Assembly (NCBI GenBank): GCA_017302715.1 | Contig: JAFLCD010000010.1 | Span: 1 to 64,000, forward strand | Origin: Deltaproteobacteria bacterium | Lineage (GTDB): Bacteria; Bdellovibrionota; UBA2394 | Reading direction: 5' to 3' | Length of the DNA stretch: 64,000 bases | Shown: in pieces, positions 26,089 through 36,027 of the stretch | Layout: each line of letters opens with the position of its first letter | Numbering within the stretch: the stretch's first letter is position 1 | Made by a program: the position numbers and the translations under genes | Notes under the pieces: generated by a model | Told to the model about the DNA's origin: nothing | The model's input: only the letters and a program-made list of their open reading frames with translations | Databases searched by the model: none

Positions 26089-27540
26089 CTAAAGATTAGG
26101 GTTGCGAGAGAATTTCGTCACGATAAAAGCCATCGATCCTAGCGAAAGACATAACATCAGCACTGAAACTGCCGTCGCCTCTTCAAATCGATATTGGCTA
26201 AGCAATCGCGAGATGAGTACCGAAAACGGCATAAGTTTTTCGCTATAAAACAAACTTAATGCTGCAAGTTCTCCGATGGAAGCTCCAAAGATCATGGCGA
26301 ATACAAATGCCACAGGTGTTTTCCATCTAGGCCAATCAGCTGAAAAAAAAGCTCGAGTTCGAGACGCGCCTAAATTTTGCGCGGCTTCAAAAAGAAGGGG
26401 GGATCGCTTTTCTTCCAACCATCGCAACCAACGAAATGAAAAAGGCAAAAATGAAATACTTTGTAAAATGACCATGGCAAAAAAGCTTCCTTCAAATGGA
26501 TCAATCCATCGCGAAAACAAAATCCAAAATCCTATGCCGATCACTAAAATAGAAATTCCGCTGGGGGCTTGAGCGAGAAGCTCTAAGAGAGGTTTGAGTC
26601 TTGGCTTTTTATAGGCGAGCCAAAGTAAAAAACAATTTATGCACAAGGTGAGTAATGCCGCGCAAAACCCAAGCTTGATAGATAGCCAAAGTGGCCCTGA
26701 AATATTTTTTATAAATTCATAAAAATTTTCTATTCTAAAAAAAGTGGGAACAGACTGAATCATAAAAAGCAAATAAGGGGCAATTAGCAGGATAGTGAGA
26801 AGACTTAAAATCCAATTCCAGGAGTTTTTCTGTATCTTTCTTAAAGGTGCAGAAAAAGAAGCGGGTGCAAATGCATTTCTATTCAAATAAAAAATGAAAA
26901 ATGGAATGAGACTTAAAATAATCTGCCAAAATGAGGCGGCGATTGCAAGATCCCACTGCGGCTCTCCAAATCTTAAACTGCGATAGATACTGGTTTCGAG
27001 GCTTTGAACTTGAGGGCCGCCACCTAAAATAAGAACCAGCGCAAAGCTTGTCATACAGAAGCAAAAAACTTGAGCGCAGCTTCCAGCAAAAGCCGAACGA
27101 ATGCTCGGCCATAAAATATCCTTTAAAACTCTGAAGGGTTTTGCGCCTAAGCCTCGCGCCACATCGATTTGATCTTGAGGGATTTGAGAAATCGCGAGTG
27201 AGATTAAAAGTGCAACAAACGGGATATTAAAAAAAACAAGAGCGAGAATGACAGACTTCAGAGAGTAGAGAAAATCGAATTCAAATCCGAATCTTTGAAA
27301 AATTTGAATGAGCCATCCGCTTTTTCCTAAAATAGCAATCCAAGCGAAAGCTGCGATTAATCCCGGCACTCCAAACGGCAAGCTCAAAATTTTTCTAAGC
27401 TGCTCAGATCGTGGATGAAAAGCCGCGGCGATTCCAAAGGGAAGTCCGATAAGACCAGCAAAAAAAGTACTGACGCTGGCAAGAATAAGAGTTTGTTTAA
27501 CCGCGTAGAAAAGTCGTGGATCAAAAAAACTTTCGATCAT
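26089..27540 (-). CDS. thiP: thiamine ABC transporter permease ThiP
   Basis: 483-residue permease with about twelve membrane helices in two fused halves, each with an EAA loop (DVARGLGAKPFRVLKDILWP and AAQNLGASRTRAFFSADWP). The fused two-domain form is typical of ThiP and FbpB. Called ThiP because it overlaps by 4 bp the gene for a clear thiamine-binding protein. No ATPase gene (thiQ) lies next to it. Confidence 0.88.
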   Translation of the reverse strand: MIESFFDPRLFYAVKQTLILASVSTFFAGLIGLPFGIAAAFHPRSEQLRKILSLPFGVPGLIAAFAWIAILGKSGWLIQIFQRFGFEFDFLYSLKSVILALVFFNIPFVALLISLAISQIPQDQIDVARGLGAKPFRVLKDILWPSIRSAFAGSCAQVFCFCMTSFALVLILGGGPQVQSLETSIYRSLRFGEPQWDLAIAASFWQIILSLIPFFIFYLNRNAFAPASFSAPLRKIQKNSWNWILSLLTILLIAPYLLFMIQSVPTFFRIENFYEFIKNISGPLWLSIKLGFCAALLTLCINCFLLWLAYKKPRLKPLLELLAQAPSGISILVIGIGFWILFSRWIDPFEGSFFAMVILQSISFLPFSFRWLRWLEEKRSPLLFEAAQNLGASRTRAFFSADWPRWKTPVAFVFAMIFGASIGELAALSLFYSEKLMPFSVLISRLLSQYRFEEATAVSVLMLCLSLGSMAFIVTKFSRNPNL

Positions 27541-28592
27541 TGAGAGCTGAGTTCCCAGGCTTTTAACAAATTTTTAATTTCTATCTCTGAAAATGTAGAT
27601 TTAAAAAGTTTTTCTGGTTGAGGAATATTTTTAAAGGAAGCAGGAAGAGGCACATTTTTTCTAGCGGGCATCATCCAATTTTTTTCTGGTATTAAGGCCT
27701 GCGCTTCTTTTGAAATCAAAAATTCTAAAAAACTCTTCGACAGTTTTGTCTGAGTTTCATTTCGCTTTGAGTTTTTAATCAAAATAGCACCTTCGATTTG
27801 AATCGGATGCCCATCTTTAAATTCCAGCGCTCGATAGCGATTTTTGGAATCTCCATGAGCCTGGTGATAAGCTTCGCTTGTTGTATAACTCCAAACGAGG
27901 GGAGCTTCACCTTTTAAGAAAAGTCCATAAGCTTGCGACCAGCTTGGAGTGAGTGTCAGCCACTGCTTTGAAAACTGCTTAAAGAAATCGTTGAATTTGT
28001 CGGCACCGACAATCTGCTGAACTCCCAAAATAAATCCTAGGCCAGGAGTCGACGTGCGGGGATCTTCGAGTAAAATTTTTCTTTTCAATTGAGTATTGAG
28101 TAAATCGTTCCAATTTTTTGGAACAAATTTTAAATTTTTTGTGTCAGCAATAAAACTAAAGACTCCGTAGTCGAAAGGAACAAATCCACTTTCGATCAAA
28201 ACAATCGGATGCAAATTTTTTAAATCTTGGGGGGCGAAATCCTCCGCATATTTCTTAAAAGCCGGCCATAAGTTCTGATCGATTCCTAAGACGATATCTG
28301 CTGTAGGTTTTTTTCTGTCGAGATCGGATTTAAGGCGGGTAAGAATTTGGCCTCCGTCCCCATTAGCTAAGGCCTTGATTTTACATTGAAATTTTTTCTC
28401 GAAGGCTTCAAACAAGGCTGGACCGAGGCCCCCTTTCGCAAGCAGGCTATCGTAGGTATAAAGGACGAGCTCTGAGGGCGCCTCTGCATGCAGAGGCCTC
28501 ATTTGAAGAGCTGAAAGGGCAAGCAAAGTGAGCGAGCCAAAAAATAAATTCGAAAAAAACTTTATCGAGAGAATTTGTTTTTTTATTTTCAT
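27537..28592 (-). CDS. thiB: thiamine-binding periplasmic protein ThiB
   Basis: 351-residue substrate-binding protein with N-terminal signal (about 1-36). Family-specific stretches are LVLYTYDSLLAKGGLGP, ADIVLGIDQNL, SGFVPFDYGVFSF, LLEDPRTSTPGLGFILG, GLFLKGEAPLVWSYTTSEAY and KNWMMPARKNVPLP, all of which parallel E. coli ThiB (TbpA). The 5' end overlaps a divergent gene by 65 bp, leaving no room for a TPP riboswitch directly upstream. Confidence 0.93.
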   Translation of the reverse strand: MKIKKQILSIKFFSNLFFGSLTLLALSALQMRPLHAEAPSELVLYTYDSLLAKGGLGPALFEAFEKKFQCKIKALANGDGGQILTRLKSDLDRKKPTADIVLGIDQNLWPAFKKYAEDFAPQDLKNLHPIVLIESGFVPFDYGVFSFIADTKNLKFVPKNWNDLLNTQLKRKILLEDPRTSTPGLGFILGVQQIVGADKFNDFFKQFSKQWLTLTPSWSQAYGLFLKGEAPLVWSYTTSEAYHQAHGDSKNRYRALEFKDGHPIQIEGAILIKNSKRNETQTKLSKSFLEFLISKEAQALIPEKNWMMPARKNVPLPASFKNIPQPEKLFKSTFSEIEIKNLLKAWELSSQ

Positions 28593-29634
28593 ACTTAACT
28601 GTATTTCTCTGCCTTTTTTTCTAAGTCTGCCAGCCTTTTGTCAGGAATCAGGCCCTACTAAGGTCGATCCCAGCAGACACATTGAAGCACCATCACCTAT
28701 CGGAAACATATCGGTAGGAGTTTCGGATCCTAATGGAATCAAACAAGAGCGAAAGGATGGCTTAACAGATCTTGAGCTTGGACTTATTTATAAATTTAGA
28801 TCTAAAGAACTCATTCCAAATCTGATGACTCCTTCGTTTGAAGCTCAGCCTGTTGTTTTTAGCCGAGCTGAAAAGCAGAATAATCAGACGGATCCCAATG
28901 CTGCCTATGGCGCAGGATTTAAAATTTCTGCAAACGTCGAAAATACTTCGCTCAAATGGTTTTTGAGATTGGCAGCTGTTTCACCTCGCAATGATTCACC
29001 GGTAAGCCAAGATACGGTGGCAAGTTTTGAAGCTATGTTCGGGGTTTCTATTCCTCTCGCTGTTCATTTAAATCCAGATCGTTTGCAGCGACTTCGTCGA
29101 TCAGAGTTTCCAATTGATATGAAAGTGCCCGCTATTTTATTTGAAAAGCAGGATTCTCTTTCCGCAGATCAAAAAAAAGTTATTCATTCTGTTTATATGA
29201 GCGCGTTTTTTGGAATGATGAAACATATCGAAAGAAGTCGATTGCCGCATGAATCTCTTATGAATGAAACCGTCGCTGAAGATTTAGTAGCGTTTATGAA
29301 AACTCCGCTTTTTAATCCGACTTTAAGTTATTCAGACGAAGATATTTTACTCGGTCGAGTGGCTGCTACAGAAGCCGATAAACAAGCTGTATTGGTGAAA
29401 TACCTAAAACCTTTTTTAACAGATCGACTTCGTAATGATTATCGTTTGATAATTTATTCTGAAGGCGGCGAACAGCAAATTATTTTACAAATTTTTCCGA
29501 CTTATCTTTCGAAGAAAGAAGCAAATACAAATCTTTTTAATTCAGAGCAGATGATCGATGATTTTCTTTCAACGACCACTGAACATTTATCTTATCGACT
29601 TAGCGACTCTCAGCCGGATTTGAGAAATCAGTAA
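28528..29634 (+). CDS. exported protein of unknown function
   Basis: 368 residues from a GTG start (AAGGG 8 nt upstream). Residues 1-41 hold a hydrophobic stretch ICFFIFILNCISLPFFLSLP ending PAFCQE, consistent with a signal peptide or lipobox-like cleavage. The mature part is mixed alpha/beta with no recognised motif. It overlaps thiB 5' to 5' by 65 bp and the downstream convergent gene by 35 bp. No function assigned. Confidence 0.75.
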   Translation: MSEPKNKFEKNFIERICFFIFILNCISLPFFLSLPAFCQESGPTKVDPSRHIEAPSPIGNISVGVSDPNGIKQERKDGLTDLELGLIYKFRSKELIPNLMTPSFEAQPVVFSRAEKQNNQTDPNAAYGAGFKISANVENTSLKWFLRLAAVSPRNDSPVSQDTVASFEAMFGVSIPLAVHLNPDRLQRLRRSEFPIDMKVPAILFEKQDSLSADQKKVIHSVYMSAFFGMMKHIERSRLPHESLMNETVAEDLVAFMKTPLFNPTLSYSDEDILLGRVAATEADKQAVLVKYLKPFLTDRLRNDYRLIIYSEGGEQQIILQIFPTYLSKKEANTNLFNSEQMIDDFLSTTTEHLSYRLSDSQPDLRNQ

Positions 29635-30568
29635 CGCCTTCTGATCGATCATTTTCATAGAGGCTATCTTCGCTGGCCGATGATGGAGCAGGTGCTAATT
29701 GGCGTTTATCTCTAAACTCAGGATCTCGATGATCTTCGACAAAAGCATGCATGGCTTGATCGTTAAATAATTTTTCGATTTCTTGTTGTCGCTTCGTTTT
29801 CTTTTCTTGAGCTAACAACATTTTCTTCTTCGTAAAAACTTCATTGAGCTTGGTTGAAAATTCTTTCCAAGCTGCCTGTCGTAAATCTTCTTGTTTGATC
29901 TTTAAAATAAGAGCAATAGCAGGCTGCTCGATTTCTTGAATAAAGCGGCCAGAACTTAAAAGTTCTCCCATTTTTTGTACGCTCGCCTTTTTCAAAATTC
30001 TTCGCAGGTCTTGAATGCGTTGAAGCCCTTCTTCTTTAAGATCCGCAAGTACTTGTTGATCCTTTTCAGAAGCGAATTCTTTAATCGCTTTCATTTCATT
30101 CTGAACGGTATCAATGCAATTTGAGTTAGCATCCACGCTTTGAGCTTCTTTAAGAAGGCTCACCAAGCGATCTACACCAGGCGCGACTGCGTCGCGAATC
30201 GTTTTAAAGTTAACATCCATTTTGCCCGAAAGAGTTTCGAGTCGCTTTTTGCTTCCCTGAGATAGCTGGAGATGAACTTCTTTGGCCCAGTCGCTAACGA
30301 TCGAGTTGCGAAAGGGAGGAAACAAAAGCTTATTTGAAAGAATAATGACAGGCTCTAAAAATGTTTCAAACGCAACAGATGAGATTGCAATCTCTCGAAC
30401 TTTTTCTGCGTTTTGCGCAGCTTCAAACTGCTGGGTGATTAAACTTTGTAAGTGCGTCTTTGTTTGGGAAATTTGTTGAAAGACAAAATATTCTTTCAAT
30501 CCAAGAAGACTTAAAAGAACGACAAGACCAGAAATATAAAAGAATTTTGTTTTCATATCTGACTCCAT
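29600..30568 (-). CDS. membrane-anchored coiled-coil protein, unknown
   Basis: 322 residues: N-terminal membrane helix (about 9-24, FYISGLVVLLSLLGL), then almost entirely charged helix with predicted coiled-coil (for example QKMGELLSSGRFIQEIEQ, AWKEFSTKLNEVFTKKKM) and an acidic tail. Overlaps the ppsR stop by one base. No known family; last gene of the maeB-glpD-ppsR unit. Confidence 0.75.
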   Translation of the reverse strand: MESDMKTKFFYISGLVVLLSLLGLKEYFVFQQISQTKTHLQSLITQQFEAAQNAEKVREIAISSVAFETFLEPVIILSNKLLFPPFRNSIVSDWAKEVHLQLSQGSKKRLETLSGKMDVNFKTIRDAVAPGVDRLVSLLKEAQSVDANSNCIDTVQNEMKAIKEFASEKDQQVLADLKEEGLQRIQDLRRILKKASVQKMGELLSSGRFIQEIEQPAIALILKIKQEDLRQAAWKEFSTKLNEVFTKKKMLLAQEKKTKRQQEIEKLFNDQAMHAFVEDHRDPEFRDKRQLAPAPSSASEDSLYENDRSEGVTDFSNPAESR

Positions 30569-31398
30569 TATGTCTGTTTCGAACTGACCAGTAAAAGAAT
30601 TTCACTGGCCGTCTCTTCGACAGCTTTGTTTGTTACATCAATAATTGTCCACTGGTGACGCCGCGCAAGATTGCGAGCAGCCGTCAGTTCTTCGGAGATA
30701 TTTTTTAAATCGATATAAGTATCAGATTGATTTGGTGCTGTGCCCAATCGATCGAATCTTGCTTTGCGAATTCTCGCTAAATGAGTGGGTTCAATCGTGA
30801 GTAAAAAAACAGGAACTCCGCTTTCACCCGCTATGTGCAGACTTCCGGGCGGTTCAATTCCTGCGACGAGAGGAACATTGGCGACTCGATAACCTTTGTG
30901 TGCAAGATACATGGATGTCGGAGTCTTTGAAGTTCTACTCGCACCGGTTAAAATTATTTCTGCATCGCCCAAATCATCTTGTCTCATTCCGTCATCGTGC
31001 TTAACGGTGTACTCAATAGCTTCGACTCTTTCAAAATAATTGAGCGCTTGTGTCGAATGCAGCGCACCGATGTCTTGCGTTGGGTTGAGATGAAGAAACT
31101 CAGAAAACAAATCGATCGTCGGATAAAAAATATCCACGCCAAAGAGCCCGCGCTTTTTTGATTCGGACCAAATGAGCTTACGCAGTTTTTCTTCGGCAAA
31201 AGTATAGGCCACTAGATAAGGCGACTCGAGTTTGTCGAGCGCTCGTGCAAGTTCAATTGGGTTTCTAATTTTTGGAAAGCGGAGCAGGGCTGCATCCGAA
31301 CGTTTGAACTGAGCTAAAATAGCTCGCACATAATTTTCTGCAGTATCACAAGTTCCATCTGAAATAACAGCGATGCGCTCGGTTCGCCTTTTCTTCAT
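30568..31398 (-). CDS. ppsR: pyruvate-phosphate dikinase/PEP synthase regulatory kinase-phosphatase
   Basis: DUF299-family bifunctional Ser/Thr kinase and Pi-dependent phosphorylase that switches PEP synthase or pyruvate phosphate dikinase off and on. Recognised by DGTCDTAENYVRAILAQF (start), the P-loop GASRTSKTPTSMYLA (about residue 152), NVPLVAGIEPP and the closing IDVTNKAVEETA. Located after glpD and maeB, genes of three-carbon metabolism, which fits a role in gluconeogenesis. Its target enzyme is not in the window. Confidence 0.92.
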   Translation of the reverse strand: MKKRRTERIAVISDGTCDTAENYVRAILAQFKRSDAALLRFPKIRNPIELARALDKLESPYLVAYTFAEEKLRKLIWSESKKRGLFGVDIFYPTIDLFSEFLHLNPTQDIGALHSTQALNYFERVEAIEYTVKHDDGMRQDDLGDAEIILTGASRTSKTPTSMYLAHKGYRVANVPLVAGIEPPGSLHIAGESGVPVFLLTIEPTHLARIRKARFDRLGTAPNQSDTYIDLKNISEELTAARNLARRHQWTIIDVTNKAVEETASEILLLVSSKQT

Positions 31399-31446
31399 AA
31401 GATAAAAAATTTTTAACGATTTATGGTCCCAAAAGCAATGGGAGTT

Positions 31447-32895
31447 CTAGTGAGCCGGCTTATCCCATGTGTAAGAATGTAAAATTTCATCTAAGGCTTG
31501 ATTTTTTTGCTCTGACTTCCATTCAAAAATTTTTGCGAAAGTCTCAGTGACTTTTTCGGCGATCTGTTGAGTGGGCATCTCATAATAAAGAGATGTTCGT
31601 CTGCGAATAAAATCTAAAGGCATCAAGGCCATTTCATTTTCGATGCAGTATTTTACTTGTTCTTCTAAGCTTGATGATTCCCAAGCCGTATCAATCTCAA
31701 GACTTTTTTCTGCTGTTAAACATTCTTGCATCTCAACTCGATTTTTCAAATGATCGAGAGCTTCTTGAGCCATCAAGCGATGACTCGTTAATTTTCCACC
31801 CAAGATGTGAAAAATATTTTTGGGATTCTCTTCGATTTTATGTTCACGAGAAATTTCTGAGTTGCTTTCGGCTTTTGCTGGTTTGAGAAGTGGGCGCACG
31901 GCCGCCCAGGATTGATAAACATCCGCCCGAATAATATTGGAGCGAAAATATTTATTCACCATCGAAAGAATATAATTCAAATCGGCTTCAGTCGCTCGCG
32001 CTTGATGGGGATCGCGAATGGATGTGTCCGTTGTTCCAAAATAAGTGGACGACTTCCACGGAATCGCAAAAAGAATTCGGTCGTTCTCAGGATCTGGCAA
32101 AACAAACGCCGTATTGATGGGCAATTTTTCTCGCGGAATTAAAAAATGAACACCTTGGGTAAGCTTCAAGGCATCGTCGAGATTCCACATTTTGCGAACT
32201 TCGTCTGAAAAAGGACCGGAACAATTAAAAACGAATTTTGAACGAATTTTATAAATCACTGAATCCAAAGTATCTTCAACCAAAAGTGGTTGGAGGTTAC
32301 CTTCTTGAGAAAATGATTTTACTTTCATTCGGCTAAGGCAGACGGCGCTATTTTTATGAGCTGATTTGATGAGTTCAATCACCACTCGAAAATCTTCAGC
32401 AAAGCTATCGATGTAAACACAAGCTCCTGAAAGATTTTCGGACTTCAAGACTGGAAACATTTCTGCAGCTTCTTTTGCGGAATAATTTTTGTGATGAACT
32501 CGAAATCTTGAAAAAGCATCGTAAAGAAAAAGTCCTATATTGAGCATCCAACGTGCAGGAAACTTGCGTTTAAAAGTAGGAAACACAAATTCCAGATCTT
32601 TCACCATGGGAGCGTAAAGTTTTTTCAATAGCTCGCGCTCATGGATCGCATGCCGCACAAGTTTAAATTCATAATTCTCGAGATAGCGAACCCCGCCGTG
32701 TAAAAGTTTGCTCGAACCCGAGCTCGTGCCCGAAGCAAAATCTCCAGCTTCTAAAAGTACAACTTTTAATCCGCGCAGAGCTGCGTCTCTGGCGACAGCA
32801 GCGCCTGTAACCCCGCCACCGATGATGGCAATATCAAAAACCTCTGAATTTATTTTTGAAAGGTCATGAGCACGAGTTTTATAAGAAAAAGACAT
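31447..32895 (-). CDS. glpD: aerobic glycerol-3-phosphate dehydrogenase
   Basis: FAD flavoprotein that oxidises glycerol 3-phosphate to dihydroxyacetone phosphate and reduces quinone at the inner membrane. Evidence: FAD site DIAIIGGGVTGAAVARDAAL, family motif GTSSGSSKLLHGGVRYLE (about 56-73), the AIPWKSSTYFGTTDT segment and HILGGKLTSHR. 482 residues, close to family length. Starts 7 bp after the maeB stop. Confidence 0.93.
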   Translation of the reverse strand: MSFSYKTRAHDLSKINSEVFDIAIIGGGVTGAAVARDAALRGLKVVLLEAGDFASGTSSGSSKLLHGGVRYLENYEFKLVRHAIHERELLKKLYAPMVKDLEFVFPTFKRKFPARWMLNIGLFLYDAFSRFRVHHKNYSAKEAAEMFPVLKSENLSGACVYIDSFAEDFRVVIELIKSAHKNSAVCLSRMKVKSFSQEGNLQPLLVEDTLDSVIYKIRSKFVFNCSGPFSDEVRKMWNLDDALKLTQGVHFLIPREKLPINTAFVLPDPENDRILFAIPWKSSTYFGTTDTSIRDPHQARATEADLNYILSMVNKYFRSNIIRADVYQSWAAVRPLLKPAKAESNSEISREHKIEENPKNIFHILGGKLTSHRLMAQEALDHLKNRVEMQECLTAEKSLEIDTAWESSSLEEQVKYCIENEMALMPLDFIRRRTSLYYEMPTQQIAEKVTETFAKIFEWKSEQKNQALDEILHSYTWDKPAH

Positions 32896-32902
32896 CCGTT
32901 TT

Positions 32903-35356
32903 TTAAGAGCGCGACGATCGACCTAAGGTCTTCGCCGAACGCATATTTTTCTTTTGTGAATGCTTAAGCGGTTTTTTAATCGTCGCCTTTGCTTTTTCAG
33001 ATCCTGAATCATTAACGTGTTGCTCATTTGTATTTGCTTCAGCTGCGGCAATCGTTGCAATGCGAACCACTTCCTCTACAGAGGCACCTTGTTGAAGTAC
33101 ATGCACAGGTTTTCGTGGGCCCATCAAAATCGGACCGATCACATCGGCCGATCCCAGTTGTTGCAAAAGTTTGTAAGCGATATTTCCCGCTGCTAAACTT
33201 GGAAAAATTAAAATATTCGCAGGCGCCTTAAGACTCGAAAACGCATACTCCGATAATCTTTCCATCGATACGGCAGTGTCCGCTTGCATTTCGCCATCGA
33301 CTTCTAAGTCAGGACGTTTTTTTCGAATCAGTTTAACGGCGTCTTGAATTTTATCGTTGATCGGATGTGGAGCAGATCCAAAGTTCGAGAAACTAACGAG
33401 AGCAATTCTGGGATGAATTTTAAAGAATTCTGCTTTCTCAGCTGTTTGAATTGCAATCTCTGCTAATTTTTCGGCGTCGGGAACAATATTCACGGTTGTA
33501 TCTGCAAAAAATAAAACGCGATCTTTAAATAACATAATAAAAAGACCCGCGGCGTATTTATATTGCTCTTTCATTCGAATGATTTGAAGAGCAGGACGAA
33601 TCGTTTCTGGATACGATTTTGAAATTCCCGAAACCAATCCATCGGCTAAACCCTCTTCAACCATCATCAAACCAAATTGAGTTCGTCTGTTGACGGTACG
33701 CTCAGCTTCGCGAAGCAAAACGCCGCGGCGTTTTCGAATATCATAATATTTTTCGGCAAAACGTTTGGTGAGCTCATCATTTTCAGAGTCTAAAATCGGA
33801 ACGCCTTTCAATTGAAGCCCCAAACTTTTTTTCACCGCTTCAATCTCTTTAGGCTTTCCAATCAAAATCGGTTGAGCGATTCCTTCTTCCAATAAAATAT
33901 GCGCGGCCTTTAAAATTTTTGGATGCGATCCTTCTGGAAACACAATGCGCCGCAATTTTTTCTTCGCTTTGAAAACCGCGATATTCATGATCTGTCGCGA
34001 GCGATCCATCGTCAGAGCCAACTGCTCTCGATACTGCTCAAGATTAATTTTTTTCTTGGCCACTCCCGATTTCATCGCAGCTTCGGCAACAGCAGGAGCT
34101 ACCCAAAGCAAAACGCGAGGATCAAAAGGTTTTGGAATAATATATTCGGGACCGAAAACGAAATTTTTACCTTCATAAACTTTTGAAACCGAATCGGGAA
34201 CATCTTGTCGTGTCAGTTCGGCCAAAGCTTTTGCGGCCGCGACTTTCATATCTTCGTTGATTGAAGTTGCTTCGACATCGAGTGCGCCTCTAAAGATAGA
34301 GGGAAATCCAAGCACATTGTTCACTTGATTCGGAAAATCAGATCGTCCCGTGGCGACGATGGCATCAGGTCTCGCCGCACGAGCTTCTTCGTATCCGATT
34401 TCGGGGGTCGGATTAGCCATCGGAAAAATCATCGGATTTTTTGCCATGCCTTTAACCATCGATTGAGTGACCACTCCGCCGACCGATAATCCAATAAAAA
34501 CGTCGGCTCCTACGAGCGCGTCTTTCAAGGTTCTCAATGAAGTCTTGAATGCAAATTTTGCTTTATAGGGATCGAGATCATTTCGACCCGCGTGAACGAC
34601 TCCTGCTTTATCGCAGAGAATAACATTTGATCGTTTCACTCCAAACGTCAGTAAAATATTGGCGCAAGCAATCGCAGCTGCACCCGCTCCGCTAAAAACA
34701 ACTTTCACGCTTCCCGCTTTTTTCTTCGACAGCACGAGCGCATTGATAAAAGCAGCAGCGACGATGATCGCGGTTCCATGCTGATCGTCATGAAAAATTG
34801 GAATTTTTAAAGTATTTCGTAAACGCTCTTCGATTTCAAAACAATCAGGGGCTTTAATATCTTCTAAGTTGATTCCGCCGACTGTGGGCTCAAGCATCTG
34901 ACAAGCTTTGACGACTTCATCCGGAGTTGGCGCGTTCAACTCAATATCGAAGACATTAATATTGGCGAATTTTTTAAACAAAACGCCTTTGCCTTCCATC
35001 ACGGGTTTCGCTGCGAGTGGTCCAATATTTCCTAAACCCAGTACCGCTGTTCCGTTCGTAACGACGGCCACTAAATTTGAGCGAGCGGTATAAGAGCTTG
35101 CCGCTTTTGGATCGCGAGCAATTTCCATGGAAGGGGCTGCGACTCCGGGAGAATAGGCTAAAGAAAGGTCGCGTTGAGTGAGGCACTGTTTACTTGAAAC
35201 AACCTCGATTTTTCCAGGCAAGCGCGTTGCCCGGTCCATCGACGCATATTCGTGATAGGTCAACGCATCTTCGTCATTGATTCTTTCTTCGGGAGGATTT
35301 TCGTTGTTACCGGAACCTGTGGATTTAAAACTTTTCAAGCCTTTTTTTTTGCTCAT
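32903..35356 (-). CDS. maeB: NADP-type malic enzyme with phosphotransacetylase-like domain
   Basis: Converts malate to pyruvate and CO2. The malic N-terminal domain (about 35-165, [17 protein letters not shown] region), Rossmann NAD(P) domain (about 170-420, [14 protein letters not shown]) and a C-terminal PTA_PTB domain (about 455-770, [39 protein letters not shown]) are in MaeB order. At 817 residues it exceeds the usual ~760 by a basic Lys/Ser-rich tail from about 775. Heads the maeB-glpD-ppsR unit. Confidence 0.94.
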   Translation of the reverse strand: MSKKKGLKSFKSTGSGNNENPPEERINDEDALTYHEYASMDRATRLPGKIEVVSSKQCLTQRDLSLAYSPGVAAPSMEIARDPKAASSYTARSNLVAVVTNGTAVLGLGNIGPLAAKPVMEGKGVLFKKFANINVFDIELNAPTPDEVVKACQMLEPTVGGINLEDIKAPDCFEIEERLRNTLKIPIFHDDQHGTAIIVAAAFINALVLSKKKAGSVKVVFSGAGAAAIACANILLTFGVKRSNVILCDKAGVVHAGRNDLDPYKAKFAFKTSLRTLKDALVGADVFIGLSVGGVVTQSMVKGMAKNPMIFPMANPTPEIGYEEARAARPDAIVATGRSDFPNQVNNVLGFPSIFRGALDVEATSINEDMKVAAAKALAELTRQDVPDSVSKVYEGKNFVFGPEYIIPKPFDPRVLLWVAPAVAEAAMKSGVAKKKINLEQYREQLALTMDRSRQIMNIAVFKAKKKLRRIVFPEGSHPKILKAAHILLEEGIAQPILIGKPKEIEAVKKSLGLQLKGVPILDSENDELTKRFAEKYYDIRKRRGVLLREAERTVNRRTQFGLMMVEEGLADGLVSGISKSYPETIRPALQIIRMKEQYKYAAGLFIMLFKDRVLFFADTTVNIVPDAEKLAEIAIQTAEKAEFFKIHPRIALVSFSNFGSAPHPINDKIQDAVKLIRKKRPDLEVDGEMQADTAVSMERLSEYAFSSLKAPANILIFPSLAAGNIAYKLLQQLGSADVIGPILMGPRKPVHVLQQGASVEEVVRIATIAAAEANTNEQHVNDSGSEKAKATIKKPLKHSQKKNMRSAKTLGRSSRS

Positions 35357-35446
35357 AGAACTTCCATTCGTTGACAGACTTATTTCACCCCATTTAGTGT
35401 GATTTTTTACAAGATTTTAGTCGAGGGGGGAATAAGGTAAATCAGT

Positions 35447-36025
35447 ATGTTTCGCGGCGATTCTTTTATAAAAGAGCATTCTATCGATGAGGAATCGGCC
35501 AAATTAGGGATGGAGGCCCGATCTATCCTAAAATCCATACAAACTGAGGAATCCAAGCTGCAATATTCAGCCAACTTAACTCGCTCTGACCGACATTATT
35601 TTAGAGCGCGCGCTGACTACTATCGACTTTCTTTAAAGCGACTTCCAACGGAAGAGCGTCTGATACTCGAGCCTTCGTTGGCGAGATTCAATGAGAAAAT
35701 TATTCGTTTGGAATTAGAAGATGGAGTGGTGGAAGCCAAGCCGATTCCATTTTTAGCCCAGGTGGAAAAAAGCACCTTTGAGAAAACTTCAGACCGACCT
35801 GCCGAAAAAGTTTTTGAAAACTCCATTCCGCTTTCGTCTTCGATGTCAGCATCTTTAGCAGAATTTAAAACTTCAGGATCTCTATCGCCGCAATCTTTAG
35901 ATGAAATGATTTCGCAACTTTCTTTGGTTCAGTTGGCTCTCTCAGCCGATATCAACGCAGAGTCTCGCCGGATTTTAGCCGACGGACTTGAGCGCGTGAT
36001 TCAAAGATTGAAATCGATTAGTTAA
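35447..36025 (+). CDS. hypothetical cytoplasmic helical protein
   Basis: 192 residues, no signal peptide or membrane helix, mostly charged helix with a Ser-rich middle (about 124-150). No family recognised. Upstream, TTGACA at 35374 could serve as a -35 element on plus; the gene converges on the next with 2 bp between stops. Confidence 0.7.
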   Translation: MFRGDSFIKEHSIDEESAKLGMEARSILKSIQTEESKLQYSANLTRSDRHYFRARADYYRLSLKRLPTEERLILEPSLARFNEKIIRLELEDGVVEAKPIPFLAQVEKSTFEKTSDRPAEKVFENSIPLSSSMSASLAEFKTSGSLSPQSLDEMISQLSLVQLALSADINAESRRILADGLERVIQRLKSIS

Positions 36026-36027
36026 AT

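Noticed and set aside
28593-28660. TPP riboswitch ahead of thiB
   Set aside because: The region is coding for the divergent gene and lacks the TPP-box sequences.
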